DNA from: Erythrophleum ivorense
Lineage: Eukaryota; Streptophyta; Magnoliopsida; Fabales; Fabaceae
DNA length: 64,000 nt
NCBI GenBank assembly: GCA_026724425.1
Contig: JAIUCV010001084.1
Location: 1 to 64,000, forward strand
Reading direction: 5' to 3'
Made by a program: the position numbers and the translations under genes. Of the stretch, positions 34,678 through 47,170 are shown in pieces (positions within the stretch are counted from its first letter, which is position 1; every line of letters begins with the position of its first letter). The notes below the pieces were generated by a model. It saw only the letters and a program-made list of their open reading frames with translations. It made no database searches and had not been told where the DNA came from.

Positions 34678-37106
34678 CCCTAGTTCCTGATAATTTAGTT
34701 TCATAAATATTTGGTTTTTATATAGTATAAATCCATATGTGAAACCTATTAATATAATGTCGGATCTTGAGTTCTTGGGTGGTTTCAAGGGTAAATTCGT
34801 CGATGGCGAATGCTCCAAATTCCTTGTTCCGTGTTTGCTAATCTTAACCACCTCCATGATTGCTGAATGTGACCTAAAACTGTACAAGAATATATATAAA
34901 ATAGCTTGATACAAGAAACTAAGATGAAACGTAACTCCACACATTCTCTATGGCGAAGCTTTCTTTTTATATATTTCGCTTTCCGTATAATCAAGTTCAA
35001 GAAATATGACATTTAAAAAAAAAAATCAAACACTATCAAATAGAAGAGATATGAAAGCAGATTGTTTTATGCTAACATAGGTAAACGAAAGCACCATCGA
35101 GGATAGTACTAATGCAGAACGTAATAGATAATTTAGATTAATCTAATTAACTTTTGCAACTATTATTATACTAGATGAAATATTTGAAAACTTTGTCCCA
35201 TAAACATGATCATAAATACTACCATTTGTAACATTACTAATTCGATTTAGGATTAGACGGACCGAAAATGCAGTAAGATGATAGTTGGAACTTGGAAGCA
35301 GTTCGACTAACGGACCAAGTTACTAGATAACCCTTGATAATTTGACTTAGGCATTAGAATAGCATTTTATAGGATTAAACCTAACGATCTTGTTATGGTA
35401 TGTAGTTTCTCCTTGTAGATAGCTCGTCCTGTATTGTTAGGTTTTGCTGTAATCAATATAATTATTTGAGTACCAAAATAAATAAATCAAAAACAAGTGA
35501 AAAGCCAACGATCTTGTAGTGGCTGAAAAGCCAACGATCTTATCAACCAAGTAATATATTAAGCTTTGGAAAGAAACAAAAACGGTAGAAAAGTTAATAT
35601 CAACATGAACCTGCAGAATATAACTAAACAAAAGCAATATATACAAATATAATACAAGTCCACATGCGCTTCTAGTATTATCCTATCTGCAAATTTTGTT
35701 TCCCAAGGGAGCTTTAACTACATATCTTCTTATTAGGTCTATCAGTTGTAGCTCTGTGACCCATTTAGCCAATCACCGCCTACGTTGAACTGAGTTTTTC
35801 TAAATACGTACGTCACTAAACTAGTGATATAATGTATGTATATATTTAACAAAATTTAAGATAACATTTTATATAGCCTGAGCTTTTGTTGAGGTTTTTG
35901 GAACCGCCAACGACGTATCCAATAAACGAATTAACAATAGAAGAAAAACAAAAACTACCAGAGACTCTGGAGGTATGGCCGTATGGTATGGGCATGGCGT
36001 GTCAAAGGTGTTTGCTGCTTTCGCCGCAACTCCTCAAAACATTTCATATTTCGTAACCAGTATCCGACACACACGAATGTGTTTGAACTTTAAATCTCCT
36101 CCAATGTTGTCGATTTATTAACGAAATTGCTTTAATTGTGATTCTAACTCCCATTTTTTTACTAAAATGAACAAGAAACCAATTTTCAAATTTGATGTGG
36201 TTTTGAATTGATTGGGAAGTTTCATTTTGTTTAGTTATAGCTACCTTAGCGGAACCAATAGATTTGTGTATTGGATTTTGTAAAGAGGCTCACATGTTTT
36301 GTAGCTGGAACAAGACATTTTAAAACAACAAAATTACATTTTTGTCTATGCAAACCATAGACATCGCGAAATCAGCATCATGTGCAGGTTCAATAAATGT
36401 GACCACCGTTTGTGTTTATTTTATTTACACTCGTCTGCTCTGTTCATTGCTTAGTTTGGTAACCGAAAACATTAAGTTTAATTTTTTTTTGTATATTTAC
36501 CAGAAAATAACAATGAAAAGTAAGCATATTGAAAAGGTTCGTTGGTCATACTTTCATACAACCAAACAAGCTAGAATAAGTTTAATAATCGATAAACGGT
36601 TGGAAAAGAAAACCTACAATAAAAGCAGCGCCGCGAAAACAGCCATTAACGGTAAAACTTGTATAAAAAACTCTAACTTAGTAACCTGCAAGTGATAGAA
36701 AACAATAACAACATTTGTTAAAATATTTTGTTCAAAAAAAAAAAAAACATTTGTTAAAATAAAATCCATGAAATTTTGTTTTTCAGTATGTTAATCACAT
36801 CATGGTTATGACACAAAAAATGTGATATACACACTAACAAAACTTTATTCATTTAGCTTAGAAACTTCAACTTTTTAGAAAGAAAAAAAAAACTTCAACT
36901 TTTTAGGCAAATAGATTTATGATTGAATGTCAATTTATAAGTCACACCCATATTTATATTTGTTAGGCTGAAAAACTATGGGGTAAAAAAGAGTAAAAAA
37001 TTAGTGGGTAACAATTATTTGTGTATATATACAGAGCTAACACATCTGCACTAAGCACAGAAACATAGGCACATAAGAGCGAGACCAAAAAAAAGAGGAG
37101 AGAAAA
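34678..37106. other. Intergenic, repeat-rich
   Basis: AT-rich, no supportable gene. Small duplications are visible: TGAAAAGCCAACGATCTT twice near 35499-35540, and ACATTTGTTAAAATA twice near 36710-36762. Coding-looking stretches are short and unlike any family I know. Confidence 0.4.
37024..37031 (+). promoter_or_regulatory. TATA box of SCPL44
   Basis: TATATATA, about 80 nt upstream of the ATG at 37107. Confidence 0.5.
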
Positions 37107-40083
37107 ATGGCGAGCGGCAAGTCGAGGTTCTTGGAGATGGCAGTAATGGTGATGTTGGTGCAGTGGTGGGGGTATAATGGTAACTTAGCTGAGGGATATC
37201 CAGAAGAAGATTTGGTGACGAAGCTGCCTGGACAACCCGAAGTGGCGTTTCGACAATTCGCTGGTTACGTCGATGTCGACGTCAAAGCTGGTCGGAGCCT
37301 CTTCTATTACTTCGTTGAAGCTGAGAAGCAACCACACACTAAACCCTTAACCCTTTGGCTCAATGGAGGTTTTGCTCTACCTTACACTCTGTCTCTTGTT
37401 TATCTGAATTAAAAATTCTTTATTTATTTTATTTTTTTGGTTGAAACTGAATTAAAACTGAGAAAATGTTGCAGGACCAGGATGTTCTTCCATTGGAGGA
37501 GGAGGTTTCACAGAGTTGGGTCCATTTTACCCAACTGGAGATGGTCGTGAGCTCCGCATAAATTCCAAATCTTGGAACAAAGGTTTCTCTCACTCTCTTC
37601 TTATACGTGTATCTTTTAACAAAGACAAAGTTCGTTAACTTTAAATATTTTGATGTAGCCTCAAATCTACTGTTTGTTGATTCACCGGCTGGAGTAGGAT
37701 GGTCTTATTCCAACAGAACTTCCGATTACACCACTGGCGATGAATCCACCGGTATTATAACTTTTTTTAAATGATTGAATCATCTTTTGTCATTATCAAT
37801 GCATAATAAAGATGTTGTTCTTGTTGATTGCAATATTAGCCAAGGATATGTTGGTGTTCACGTTAAGATGGTTAGAAAAGTTTCCAGAATTCAAGACTCG
37901 AAACCTTTTTCTCGCTGGCGAAAGCTACGCAGGACACTATATACCTCAACTAGCTGACGTAATACTCGAATACAACGCACGACGTTCGAATAGATTTAAG
38001 TTCAAGCTCAAAGGCATTGCAGTAAGCAATAAAAGCTATACTAAAAATAGAAAGCTTTATAAAAAATCTCTGTTTTTGATTGATTCCTCTGTTTTGATCA
38101 GATCGGGAATCCGCTTCTGAAGCTTGACCGGGATGTTCCAGCCACGTATGAGTTCTTTTGGTCACATGGGATGATCTCTGATGAACTTGGCCTCACTATC
38201 ATGAACGAATGCGACTTTGAAGATTACGCATTCTCTACTTCACACAACACAACCAAACTTTGCGAAGACGCAATGAATGAAGCTGGAACAGTCATCACTC
38301 AATACGTCAATTACTACGACGTTCTTCTTGATGTCTGCTACCCGACCCTCGTGGAGCAAGAGCTTAGGCTCAAGAAAATGGTAAGGAACAAAAAAAAAAA
38401 AAACAGATTGCCCCAAGACTTTAACTATTTGTTCGCATTTACGTTGAATGTGTTATTATATAATCTTTCTTCTTTCTTGTTCCTAAAGGAAACCACAATT
38501 TTTACCATCTTGAACAATATAATTTTGCTGATTAAAAATCCTAGACGTAAATGTAAAAAGTAACTATGGTTGCGTTTAGACTCATTACTTTAATTGTCAA
38601 AAAAAAATTGTTTGCGTTTACCAACACTTTTATGAATAAACGAAACTTTTTTTTCTCTTTAAATATATCAATATAAAAATAATTTCGCATATAAATTCGA
38701 AAAAATATTGTGTACATATAATGGTTTTTACGTACATATATTGTTTTTTGTGTATACATTTGGTAATAGCCAAAAAAGATAAATAGAAAGAAAACTTGGT
38801 TTGTATTTCGACGTTCTTTGCAAAACTGTTTTTCTGAAGGCTGGAAATATATTATATTTCAAAAGCATTTTGGATGTTTTCTTGCAAGAAAAAGGGAAAT
38901 AGCCGGCATTTGAAAACGGATATGTAGGCTCAAAGTTTTTGTTAGTATATCCTAATGTTAATATTGCTGACAAAAAAATGCTTCAAAATGGTTTTTAGGG
39001 CACACAGATGAGTGTTGGGGTGGACGTGTGCATGAGCTATGAAGAGCAGTTGTATTTAACTCTTCCTGAGGTTCAAAAGGCTCTTCATGCTAACCGGACC
39101 CATCTGCCATATTCATGGTCTATGTGCAGCAGGTAATGTTTAACTTGAGCTATCTCTGATCTCAATCTCATAAGAAAAACAAAATCTTTTTTTTTTGTTT
39201 TGTTAATTTTATAAAAATTTGGACCATAATGTTCGTGTTATCCTTACACAATGGTTATGTTTCACCTTCACAGCCTCTTAAAATACAATGATACTGATAT
39301 GAACATGAACATACTTCCGATTCTTAAGAAAATTGTGAAGAGAAAAATCCCTGTTTGGGTCTTCAGGTAAATCTGTTGTTCCATTATTTAAACACCCAAC
39401 GTTTTTTTCTATTCTTGGGCTATCATAATGTGTAGTTTGAACACACAATGTTCTTTTTCAAATCGAAACTTGCAGTGGGGATGAAGATTCCGTGATTCCA
39501 CTTCTAGGTTCAAGGACTCTAGTAAAAGAACTTGCGGAAGAGCTCAACTTCAACACCACAGTTCCCTATGGAGCTTGGTTCCACAAAGGACAGGTTTGTT
39601 AAACAGAAAGTCTTTAGCATTGCCTTTAATTTTGAGCATTCGTTTTTTTTTCGGTATATAAGTAGAGAAAATATGAAAATAAAATCTATTATGTTATTTA
39701 AACTCAGTGAAATATTTTAGAGAAAAGTGTAATGAAATTTATTTTCAGCATACATTTTAGTTTATGACTTTTAATCAACTACATATGTAAATATGATGTA
39801 AAACAATTACTTTATTTACTACTACTTTTTTTTATATGTTTGGTTCGGTTTCGATTTTTAAATTTTGAGATTGTTCGGTTCGTACTTATGTCTACCCCTT
39901 ATTGACGTGAGGTAGGTTGGCGGATGGGTAATAGAGTATGGGAATCTACTGACGTTTGCAACGGTTAGAGGAGCGGCTCATATGGTGCCTTACGCGCAGC
40001 CTTCACGAGCTTTGCATTTGTTCACCAGCTTTGTGCTTGGCCGGAGATTGCCAAACAAATCGCCTCCTTCTCTTCATGATTGA
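37107..40083 (+). CDS. SCPL44: Serine carboxypeptidase-like 44 (S10 family)
   Basis: A secreted/vacuolar serine carboxypeptidase of the clade II type. Nine exons, 37107-37368, 37475-37582, 37659-37751, 37840-38021, 38102-38380, 38999-39132, 39274-39366, 39476-39593 and 39916-40083, give 478 aa. An N-terminal signal peptide is followed by PGQPEVAFRQFAGYVDV and LWLNGGPGCSSIGGG (oxyanion hole). The catalytic triad is Ser 183 (GESYAGHYIPQL), Asp 388 (SGDEDSVIP) and His 445 (GAAHMVPYAQP). Intron 5 (38381-38998) is long and AT-rich. All triad residues are present, so activity is expected; the natural substrate is unknown. It matches At1g43780 in order and length. Confidence 0.95.
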
Positions 40084-40164
40084 AGGGAAAACGGCTTCCC
40101 ATTTTCTTACTTTCACTGTTCAAAATGATGGTTTAAGTCTATGAACAATGTAGTGGAGATTTTG

Positions 40165-40256
40165 CTCTTTCTTTATGTGTTTTACTTTAGAGATCGGTTT
40201 GTTGCTTCAGTTCTTTCTTTATGTGTTTTACTTAAAAAGATTGGTTTCGTTGTTCC
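40165..40256 (+). repeat. 47-bp imperfect tandem duplication in the SCPL44 3' UTR
   Basis: Two copies contain CTTTCTTTATGTGTTTTACT followed by a diverged GATCGGTTTGTTG / GATTGGTTTCGTTG. They lie just after the stop codon. Confidence 0.75.
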
Positions 40257-40904
40257 GATTGAACGAAATTATTGAATAACATCATAAGGTGTAGTGTCAT
40301 CGCTACAAGAAAAGATTGTTTGCAACGGCTACAATCATTATTCATTGCTAAATCATCGCAATAGAGCTTAACTATGTTGTCCCAGTTCCACCACTTAGAC
40401 TCTTCGTATCTATCGACAAACAAGACTTTCACACCGGCCATGCAAGTGTACTGCTTGAGTGTTTCTGCAGTTGCTTTCGTCACAAAGACAGAATTACCTA
40501 TCTTTACACGGCGAGAGTTAGCTCCGGTTTCAATCTTTTCACAAAGACCAAACCAATCTTTATTAATTGGTATGATCAGATTTAGGCAATCTTGGAGAGG
40601 CTCAGGCACGTAAACCACACCGGTTTCGACCACTTGAAACATCAGCTTGAAACACAAGGCAACGAATTTAACAAGTATATATACCACTCATTTAAAATCC
40701 ATTACAACATAACGAAGAAAAAAAAATTGATAGTAGATTTGGAAAACTTTATTTCGAAAAAAACTCACAGAAAAATTACCTTGGACGAGGTGGAAAGAGC
40801 GTGTGAAATTGGGCCCGATCAAAATCATAGAGATTGAACCTGTATAAGAAACAGAGGAAAATGTGTAACTGTAGGAGGATGATCAGAGCAAGAAATTTCA
40901 ACAT
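40232..40904 (-). CDS. Orphan, possibly secreted protein or captured gene fragment
   Basis: I do not recognise it. A candidate first exon (40780-40904) encodes MLKFLALIILLQLHIFLCFL, a convincing signal peptide, with a GT donor at 40779. A second open frame (40232-about 40650) has VYVPEPLQDC, GNSVFVTKATAETLKQY and LFVDRYEESKWWNWDN. The phases of the two do not join by any acceptor I can see, so the gene may be broken or mis-spliced in my model. The last 30 or so codons read through a CACTA-like transposon end (40301-40365). A TATA-like run lies near 40990. Confidence 0.3.
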
Positions 40905-42120
40905 CTCCTTCTTCTTGAATCCAAAAAATAACAACTCGGGGTTTGCCAAAAGTGAACATTACACCATCAATTTTATTATTTGTTTTATACATATATATGT
41001 GGATGAGGATGAGGCGGCGTGAGAGTTTTGTTTTTCAATTTCATGAGATACGAGGGTTAGGAAAGGAGAGAGACAATTTGATGGATGGACAAAAACAAAA
41101 AAAAAATGGGGAACCTAAAGAAAGTGAACCAAACCGAACTTTAATTAGGTAATTCAATCTGCTTTCGGTCAAAATTTGCTCGGTTCGCATTTTTAGAAAG
41201 CTTTCGATGTTGGTTCAGTCGGTTATATTAAATCAAACGCGTTTTACTTGTTTTAAATATGTTGGTTAGCAAAATATTACCACCATTGGCCCCCTTCGAT
41301 TCTAATCTATATCCTTTTATTAAAAAAAAAAAACAAAAACTTCATTTTAAATCAGATATGAAATATAAAATCTAAAACAATAAGAATGCAAATCTTCATC
41401 TTTATCAGAAAAAAAAAAATCAAAATGCATTAAACACAAAAAAAATTACGAGGAGAAGACAGATGTTCAATAACCAGTAAAAGTATACAGAAACATAATT
41501 ACGAGGTGAAGACAGATGTTTCCAATATCCAAAGAAACAGTAAAAGTTTACAGAAACCTATACAAATCCAGAGAGCAAGCAGAAGACCTAAACAACCATG
41601 ATGAGGTTCACGAAGACCAAGACCGTTGTCTTGTACAGTGCAAGAGCAATGACAACCACCTCGAGCCACTCCAGTGATCGAATGATCACAAGGACCTGCA
41701 CTGCCATATGATAGAACCACATCCTCAAATCAACAATTATTGGTACCTTAATTTCTAAAATAATAATCACATCATAACAACCTCAGCACAACCTAAGGTC
41801 CAAGTTAGTATTGTACAATTTAATTATTGTACAAGTCTTGTACCTCATTACAATTTAATTTTGTGAGAAATTAGTATTAATGGAATAATGGTTAAATGAC
41901 GTGTCCATTAGGTGGTGTATTTACGTCTTTTTTAAACTGACGTTAAAATATAAAAAAGCGACGCTAGTTATTTGACGTCGTTTTTTAAGTGACCCAAAGA
42001 AACTTAACATCAGGCGATGTTAAGTCGCTTTAGCAAGTGACCCAAAATTTTTAGAGTCATTCTATAAATGACGCTAACCTACATAAAAAAGTGACGTTAA
42101 AAGCCTTCTTTTTTGTAGTG
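40301..42120. mobile_element. Possible degenerate CACTA (En/Spm) element, two facing ends
   Basis: The left end CGCTACAAGAAAAG (40301-40314) differs by one base from the Arabidopsis CACTA terminus CACTACAAGAAAA. The right end, read on the minus strand from 42120, is CACTACAAAAAAG. The right 220 bp hold repeated AAGTGACGTTA/AAGTGACCC words, like CACTA subterminal repeats. The 3-bp flanks (CAT, AAC) do not match, so the two ends may belong to different or rearranged elements. No transposase is present. Confidence 0.4.
41444..41557. repeat. 53-bp imperfect tandem duplication
   Basis: Two copies of AATTACGAGG(A/T)GAAGACAGATGTT and CAGTAAAAGT(A/T)TACAGAAAC, offset by 53 bp. Noncoding. Confidence 0.8.
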
Positions 42121-42582
42121 AACATGCTAAACCACTTCTTCTGAAAATTTCATTTTGGTTCGGAAAGATTAATAGAATAGAAAAGCATTGTAATGTAAGA
42201 CAAAGGATCGAAGCTAAATGTGAAACTGAGAAATTTTAGAATGAGATTAAGAATTTTTACCTCTTCCAATTCTTACATATTTTGGGATGTGGAATTCCAC
42301 CAGAAAAACTAGATATAGTAGTTGTAAATATGTTTTTCTTCTCTTTTACTCTCCCTTTAATTGTTTTATGTTTTCTATGTTAGCTTGAAAAAAACACCAA
42401 GCTATATATTTTAAGTGTTTTGTAATCCAAACAAAACCTTAGGATGTGAGCCAAGTCATTAGAAAATTAGCAGCAACCTTCTGTTCTCAATCTTCCTTAC
42501 AAATAAGGCACTTGAATCTTCATCTTCCTCATACCATCCACCTCAAGAAATAATTCCTCAGCCTCATACATCAAACACATCA
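42121..42582. promoter_or_regulatory. Upstream region of the TED6-like gene
   Basis: Spacer and leader. A TATATATT run at about 42403 is the only TATA-like site and is about 180 nt from the ATG. Confidence 0.35.
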
Positions 42583-42936
42583 ATGGCCTCTAATAACGCA
42601 ATTAACCGCCCAACACCAACTCCAGACAATAACACGACTGTCGTAGTGGTGGTCTTTGTCTCTCTTGGTTGCGTCATGTTCCTGGCGTTCCTAGCGTTTG
42701 TCATCTGGTTCCTGATCAAGAAGAAATCAAAGAAGAATAGTGAGAAAAGTGTGGCGGTTCGTGTTGATGAGCACTTTAAGATGAATGAATCTATAGTTGA
42801 GGGACCTCATGGACGAGAGGCTGTGGTGCTATCAGTTGAGGATGATGTTCATATCGAAGACTTGGTCAAGAAAGGTGAGAAGGAGGAAGTGGGGAAGAAT
42901 GGTGCAGGTGGATCATCTCACTTCACCCGTTCGTAA
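42583..42936 (+). CDS. TED6: TED6-like single-pass membrane protein (tracheary element differentiation)
   Basis: A 117-aa protein with a short Asn/Thr/Pro N-terminus and one membrane segment at about residues 19-45. A polybasic stop-transfer (KKKSKKNSEK) and a cytosolic tail with EGPHGREAVVLSVEDDVHIE follow. TED6/TED7 act in secondary wall formation of xylem vessels and bind cellulose synthase. The tail motif GPHG-VVL-EDD-HI and the position between SCPL44 and the desaturase fit At1g43790. It has a single exon and appears intact. Confidence 0.85.
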   Translation: MASNNAINRPTPTPDNNTTVVVVVFVSLGCVMFLAFLAFVIWFLIKKKSKKNSEKSVAVRVDEHFKMNESIVEGPHGREAVVLSVEDDVHIEDLVKKGEKEEVGKNGAGGSSHFTRS

Positions 42937-43576
42937 ATGAGCATTCATTCATAATATTGCCAATATATATTTTCTAATTGTGTTTGTGTGTATCATTTGA
43001 TTATTTGGTGAAATAAAATGCATCCAATATTTAATGTATATTAATTCTTTGGACGATTATAGTTCGTCAAACTTGGGTTGGTGAATGGTGTTACGTACAT
43101 AATCCGTCCTATGACACGTACATGATGGTTAAATTAACAAACAAAGATAAATGAATGGTAAAATCTTCCAAACGTGTATAACAAAAAAGAAACATATGTT
43201 TTTTTGCATTGCGGTTTTCTTAATTTGCACCCAAAGTTTATTAATTAGGTGCAATTTTTTTAATAAAAATCGTTCACATATATATATTTGTGTTAAGTGA
43301 TACCTAAAATATTTAGTAACTCCAAAGTCTAAAACATGTACAAGATTTAATCAATAGTGGACTCGAATTCTAACAAGGCATGGTTAACGTAGAGGGTATT
43401 ATTATTCATCGCAACTGAAAAATGACTAAATATTGGGAAAGAAAATAACATGACTTCCAAGACTGCCTAATATATAATCGTAATGTTTGGAACATAACAT
43501 CTTAGAATTTTTAAAAACAAAAACAATAACTTAAAACGTTAAAACGACAAAATAATTTTAAAAATTAGTTTTACTT
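42937..43576. other. Spacer TED6 / small secreted gene
   Basis: 3' regions of both flanking genes; AT-rich, nothing else seen. Confidence 0.45.
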
Positions 43577-43924
43577 CTATTTTGAGATAGGAGGAACTGC
43601 GCCAGCAACTCTTGTACATTGTTCTTTTAACATAGGAGGAAAAAACGGATTGAATGAAATTTTCGGCATACAGTTTGCTTCACCCTCTAAAAATGCCTTG
43701 CAACAAGCATGGCCTATAGTACCGAATTGTCCAGTGAGTATAGATTGAGAAATTTCTACAATACATCCTGGAATATTCATCACTGATGACCAGCATTTTG
43801 TTATGTCAGGCATACCGGGAATTGGTTGGAATGGAAATGGAATCGGAAACTGTGGCAATTGAGCATTTACAGAAACTATGGTGGATACTACCACCAAGAT
43901 TGAAATAACATTTTTGATAGACAT
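43577..43924 (-). CDS. Small secreted Cys-rich protein, ECA1/prolamin-like family
   Basis: A 115-aa protein with an N-terminal signal peptide (KNVISILVVVSTIVSVNA) and a Pro-rich linker. A domain with six Cys follows, in the order C..C..CC..C..C, starting at CWSSVMNIPGC, then HACCKAF, EANC and KEQC. This pattern is the prolamin-like domain (DUF1278/ECA1 group), the same superfamily as the EC1 egg-cell peptides; such genes are often active in gametophytes. I chose the ATG ending at 43924 because it opens directly into the signal peptide; 29 codons upstream remain open to another ATG. A TATATAAG box lies 100 nt upstream. Intact. Confidence 0.85.
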   Translation of the reverse strand: MSIKNVISILVVVSTIVSVNAQLPQFPIPFPFQPIPGMPDITKCWSSVMNIPGCIVEISQSILTGQFGTIGHACCKAFLEGEANCMPKISFNPFFPPMLKEQCTRVAGAVPPISK

Positions 43925-44022
43925 AATGAGATATTGAGAAAGAAAAAATAGGTTTAGTAATGCCAAATATATGTTTAACGCTCGATTTTGTTTTTGGTTG
44001 CTGAACGACAATACGATCCTTG

Positions 44023-44030
44023 CTTATATA
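44023..44030 (-). promoter_or_regulatory. TATA box of the ECA1-like gene
   Basis: The minus strand reads TATATAAG, about 100 nt upstream of the chosen ATG at 43924. This supports that start over the upstream one at 44011, which would leave only about 12 nt. Confidence 0.55.
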
Positions 44031-44697
44031 CATGGAAGGAAACGAAACTGTGGTATTAGTTATCTTGATAAACGTCAGTGTCTTTATTAGGTATTTAATT
44101 AACCGTTTGTAAAACTTAAACAAAGTCGAAACCCCCAAGTGTGAAACGAGCGACATTAAACAAGACTGATTGACTATCGAGAGGAATAGAGGAAATAAAA
44201 GTATGACCAATAATGCGGTTTGTAGTCCTATGATTTTATAATTGATTTGAATTGATCTTGTTTTGGTTTGGTTTCTTAAAGTTCCATGCTCTCACAAAGT
44301 CACAAGTTACGGCAAATAATATTATTGTGCGTGAAATTAATACATTTAAATCGTTGGTAGTCTTTTATTTAATTTTTGTGCAAATACACACTTTGTAAAC
44401 TACACTCTTGGTTTAGCCACACAAAAAAAAAAAGAAAAAAAAAAGACTAACCTCTCAAAAAGTTTCGATTTACTGAGATAAATTAAAATTTAAAAATGTA
44501 AACAAAATCCACAGAATCTCAAATGGTTTGAGCCAAACCCGGTAGCACCCCTTGTTTTTCACCCCACGGTTTGTTTAACAAATACTTACCAACCCTGGAA
44601 ATTACTATTATACCCTCATCCCACGCCAATATTTAGTCCACACTCCACAGTCGTCGTCACTCACTTAAAGTAAAGTCTTCTCTCCTCCACCATCAAA

Positions 44698-46720
44698 ATG
44701 CAGACGCACAAATCTCTTCTCTCCCACACCACCCAATGGGCTACACTAATACCATCTCCATCTACCTTTCTCGCCCCTCGATCCCACCGATCGGCAAAGA
44801 TCTCTGCGGTAGCAGCACCAGTTAGGCCGGCACTGAAACACCAGAACAAGATCCACTCAATGCCGCCGGAGAAAATAGAGATTTTCAAATCCTTAGACGG
44901 ATGGGCCACTGATCAAATCTTGCCTCTTCTCAAACCCGTCGACCAATGTTGGCAACCCGCTTCCTTCTTACCCGACCCGGCCCGACCCTTCTCTGAGTTC
45001 ACTGACCAGGTACCTATAATAAATTATGAATAATTAAAACACTAATAAAGGAAATATGTAAAACTTTGTGTAAATTTGCACATTTTCTGTTATATCGGCT
45101 ATTGTTTATCAACGATCTTGTATGTAATGTGTTTGTAAACTCTGTTTTTTCAAGATAATGTTATAAAAGATCTTAAGGAAAAAAATAAAAGAATGAAAGA
45201 TGTTAATTAAAATGTTTATAATCGTAGGTGCATGAGCTGAGAGAACGAACGGCGTCATTGCCGGACGAATATTTCGTTGTGTTGGTCGGAGATATGATAA
45301 CGGAAGACGCTTTGCCTACTTACCAGACAATGATCAACACACTTGATGGCGTAAGGGACGAGACAGGCGCTAGTGAGAGCGCGTGGGCCAAGTGGACACG
45401 CGCGTGGACGGCAGAGGAGAACCGTCATGGTGATTTGTTACGGACTTACTTGTACTTATCCGGTCGGGTGGATATGCTTATGGTCGAACGTACCGTCCAG
45501 CATCTCATCAGCTCCGGCATGGTCAGTTTTTAATACTTTTGACCAAACAAAAAAAAAATATTAGTTTTGGTTTTAGTCAGTTTTATTAATTTTTCCGATT
45601 AATATAAAAAATCGATTACTAGTTGGGTTTGATTAATCAAATGTAGCTCTTCGATTTCTGTAATTAGATTATTTTTTTCGTAGTGGTGTAATCATGTTTA
45701 CGGTTGCATTTGGGTTTGTTTCTGTTTTTTGGTTTTTTGTTTTATCGAAACTTTAACTAAATAAAAGATATAGTTACGTTTCTTTAGATTTAGTTTATAT
45801 TAAATTCTAATTTTGATTTTGGTTTTTGGTTTTTTGTTGTTGTTGTTTTCAATAGCAACTGAAACATAACGAAAACTATTTGTCATTTGGTTTGTTTCTT
45901 TTTAGTATAGTACAATTTTTAGTCTTTTTTTTTTTTTGAATTCGGTTCGATAGTATATTTAGATGGCACGATTATATATAACATTTTAATAAATCTTCTA
46001 TCGTTTTAGTTTGCTGACACAATCATTTTTTTTATTACCCCAAATAATAAAACGAATAGACCATAAACATATTTCGGTTTAAACATTTTGATTTGGGGGA
46101 TTAAGTTAAACCAATTAATAAACTAAACGACGACGTTTTCGCAATTATAGGATCCAGGAACAGAGAACAACCCGTACTTGGGTTTCGTCTACACATCGTT
46201 CCAAGAACGAGCCACCTTCGTGTCTCACGGCAACACCGCAAGGCTCGCGAAAGACGCCGGAGATCCAGTCCTCGCTAAAATCTGCGGCACAATTGCAGCC
46301 GACGAAAAGCGCCATGAAAACGCCTACGTACGCATAGTCGAGAAGCTACTCGAAATCGACCCAAACGGCGCAATCTCCGCCGTCGCCGACATGATGCGGA
46401 AAAAGATCACAATGCCGGCGCATTTGATGACCGACGGAAGAGATCCGATGCTCTTCGAACATTTCTCCGCCGTGGCTCAACGGCTAGGAGTGTACACGGC
46501 GGAAGATTATGCGGACATTTTAGAGTTTTTGGTTGGACGGTGGAGATTAGAGAAGATGGAAGGATTGACGGCTGAGGGACAGCGTGCACAAGAGTTTGTG
46601 TGTGGGTTAGCGCAGAGGATTAGACGTCTTCAAGAGCGTGCCGATGAGAGAGCTAAGAAGGTTAAGAAGTCACATGAAGTTGGCTTTAGCTGGATCTTTG
46701 ATAAGCAGATTAGGCTGTAA
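44698..46720 (+). CDS. FTM1: Acyl-[acyl-carrier-protein] desaturase, plastidial (SAD6/FTM1-like)
   Basis: A soluble diiron enzyme that introduces the first double bond into stearoyl- or palmitoyl-ACP in the plastid stroma. Three exons, 44698-45009, 45228-45521 and 46151-46720, give 391 aa. The first 45 or so residues are a Ser/Thr/Arg-rich transit peptide. Diiron ligands are visible in EENRHGD (about 167-173) and DEKRHE (about 253-258). Other family blocks are GDMITEDALPTYQTM, YLYLSGRVDM, NPYLGFVYTSFQERATF and FEHFSAVAQRLGVYTAEDYADIL. It corresponds to At1g43800, which in Arabidopsis is linked to shoot meristem/floral transition and hypoxia. Intact. Confidence 0.95.
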
Positions 46721-47170
46721 TAATACAATCTTGAAAATAATGAACCTTTCCTTTGCTGATAAACAAATAAAATAAAAACCTTTCCTTTTTACGTGATTGT
46801 TTCTCGTAATTTAATTAAGTTTCTACTTTTGTTAACTATTTTGGACCTACAATTTGTATGATTCTTAACATGACTTGAGCTTAGAAAGGAAAGCTGAAAA
46901 AGATACTTATTTTGAAATAGATAAGAATAATTGTAGAACGTCACTTAAATTAAGTAGAAGAAATACTAATATTAAGCTAAGTAATTAATATTGAAAGAGG
47001 AAACATATATATATATATAAATCAAAGAATAAGAAATAATATATCGGAGTTAATTTATGTAAATCACAGAGAAACAGCCTTATAAACAAAAGGCAGATAT
47101 AAACAGAAAACCCTAACAATATATTTCCTTCGTGCCCAAGTAACAGTTTTTCTCCGTACGTATTAGTGAT
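46721..47170. other. Spacer after the desaturase
   Basis: AT-rich with an (AT)n run near 47006-47018. No gene. Confidence 0.45.
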
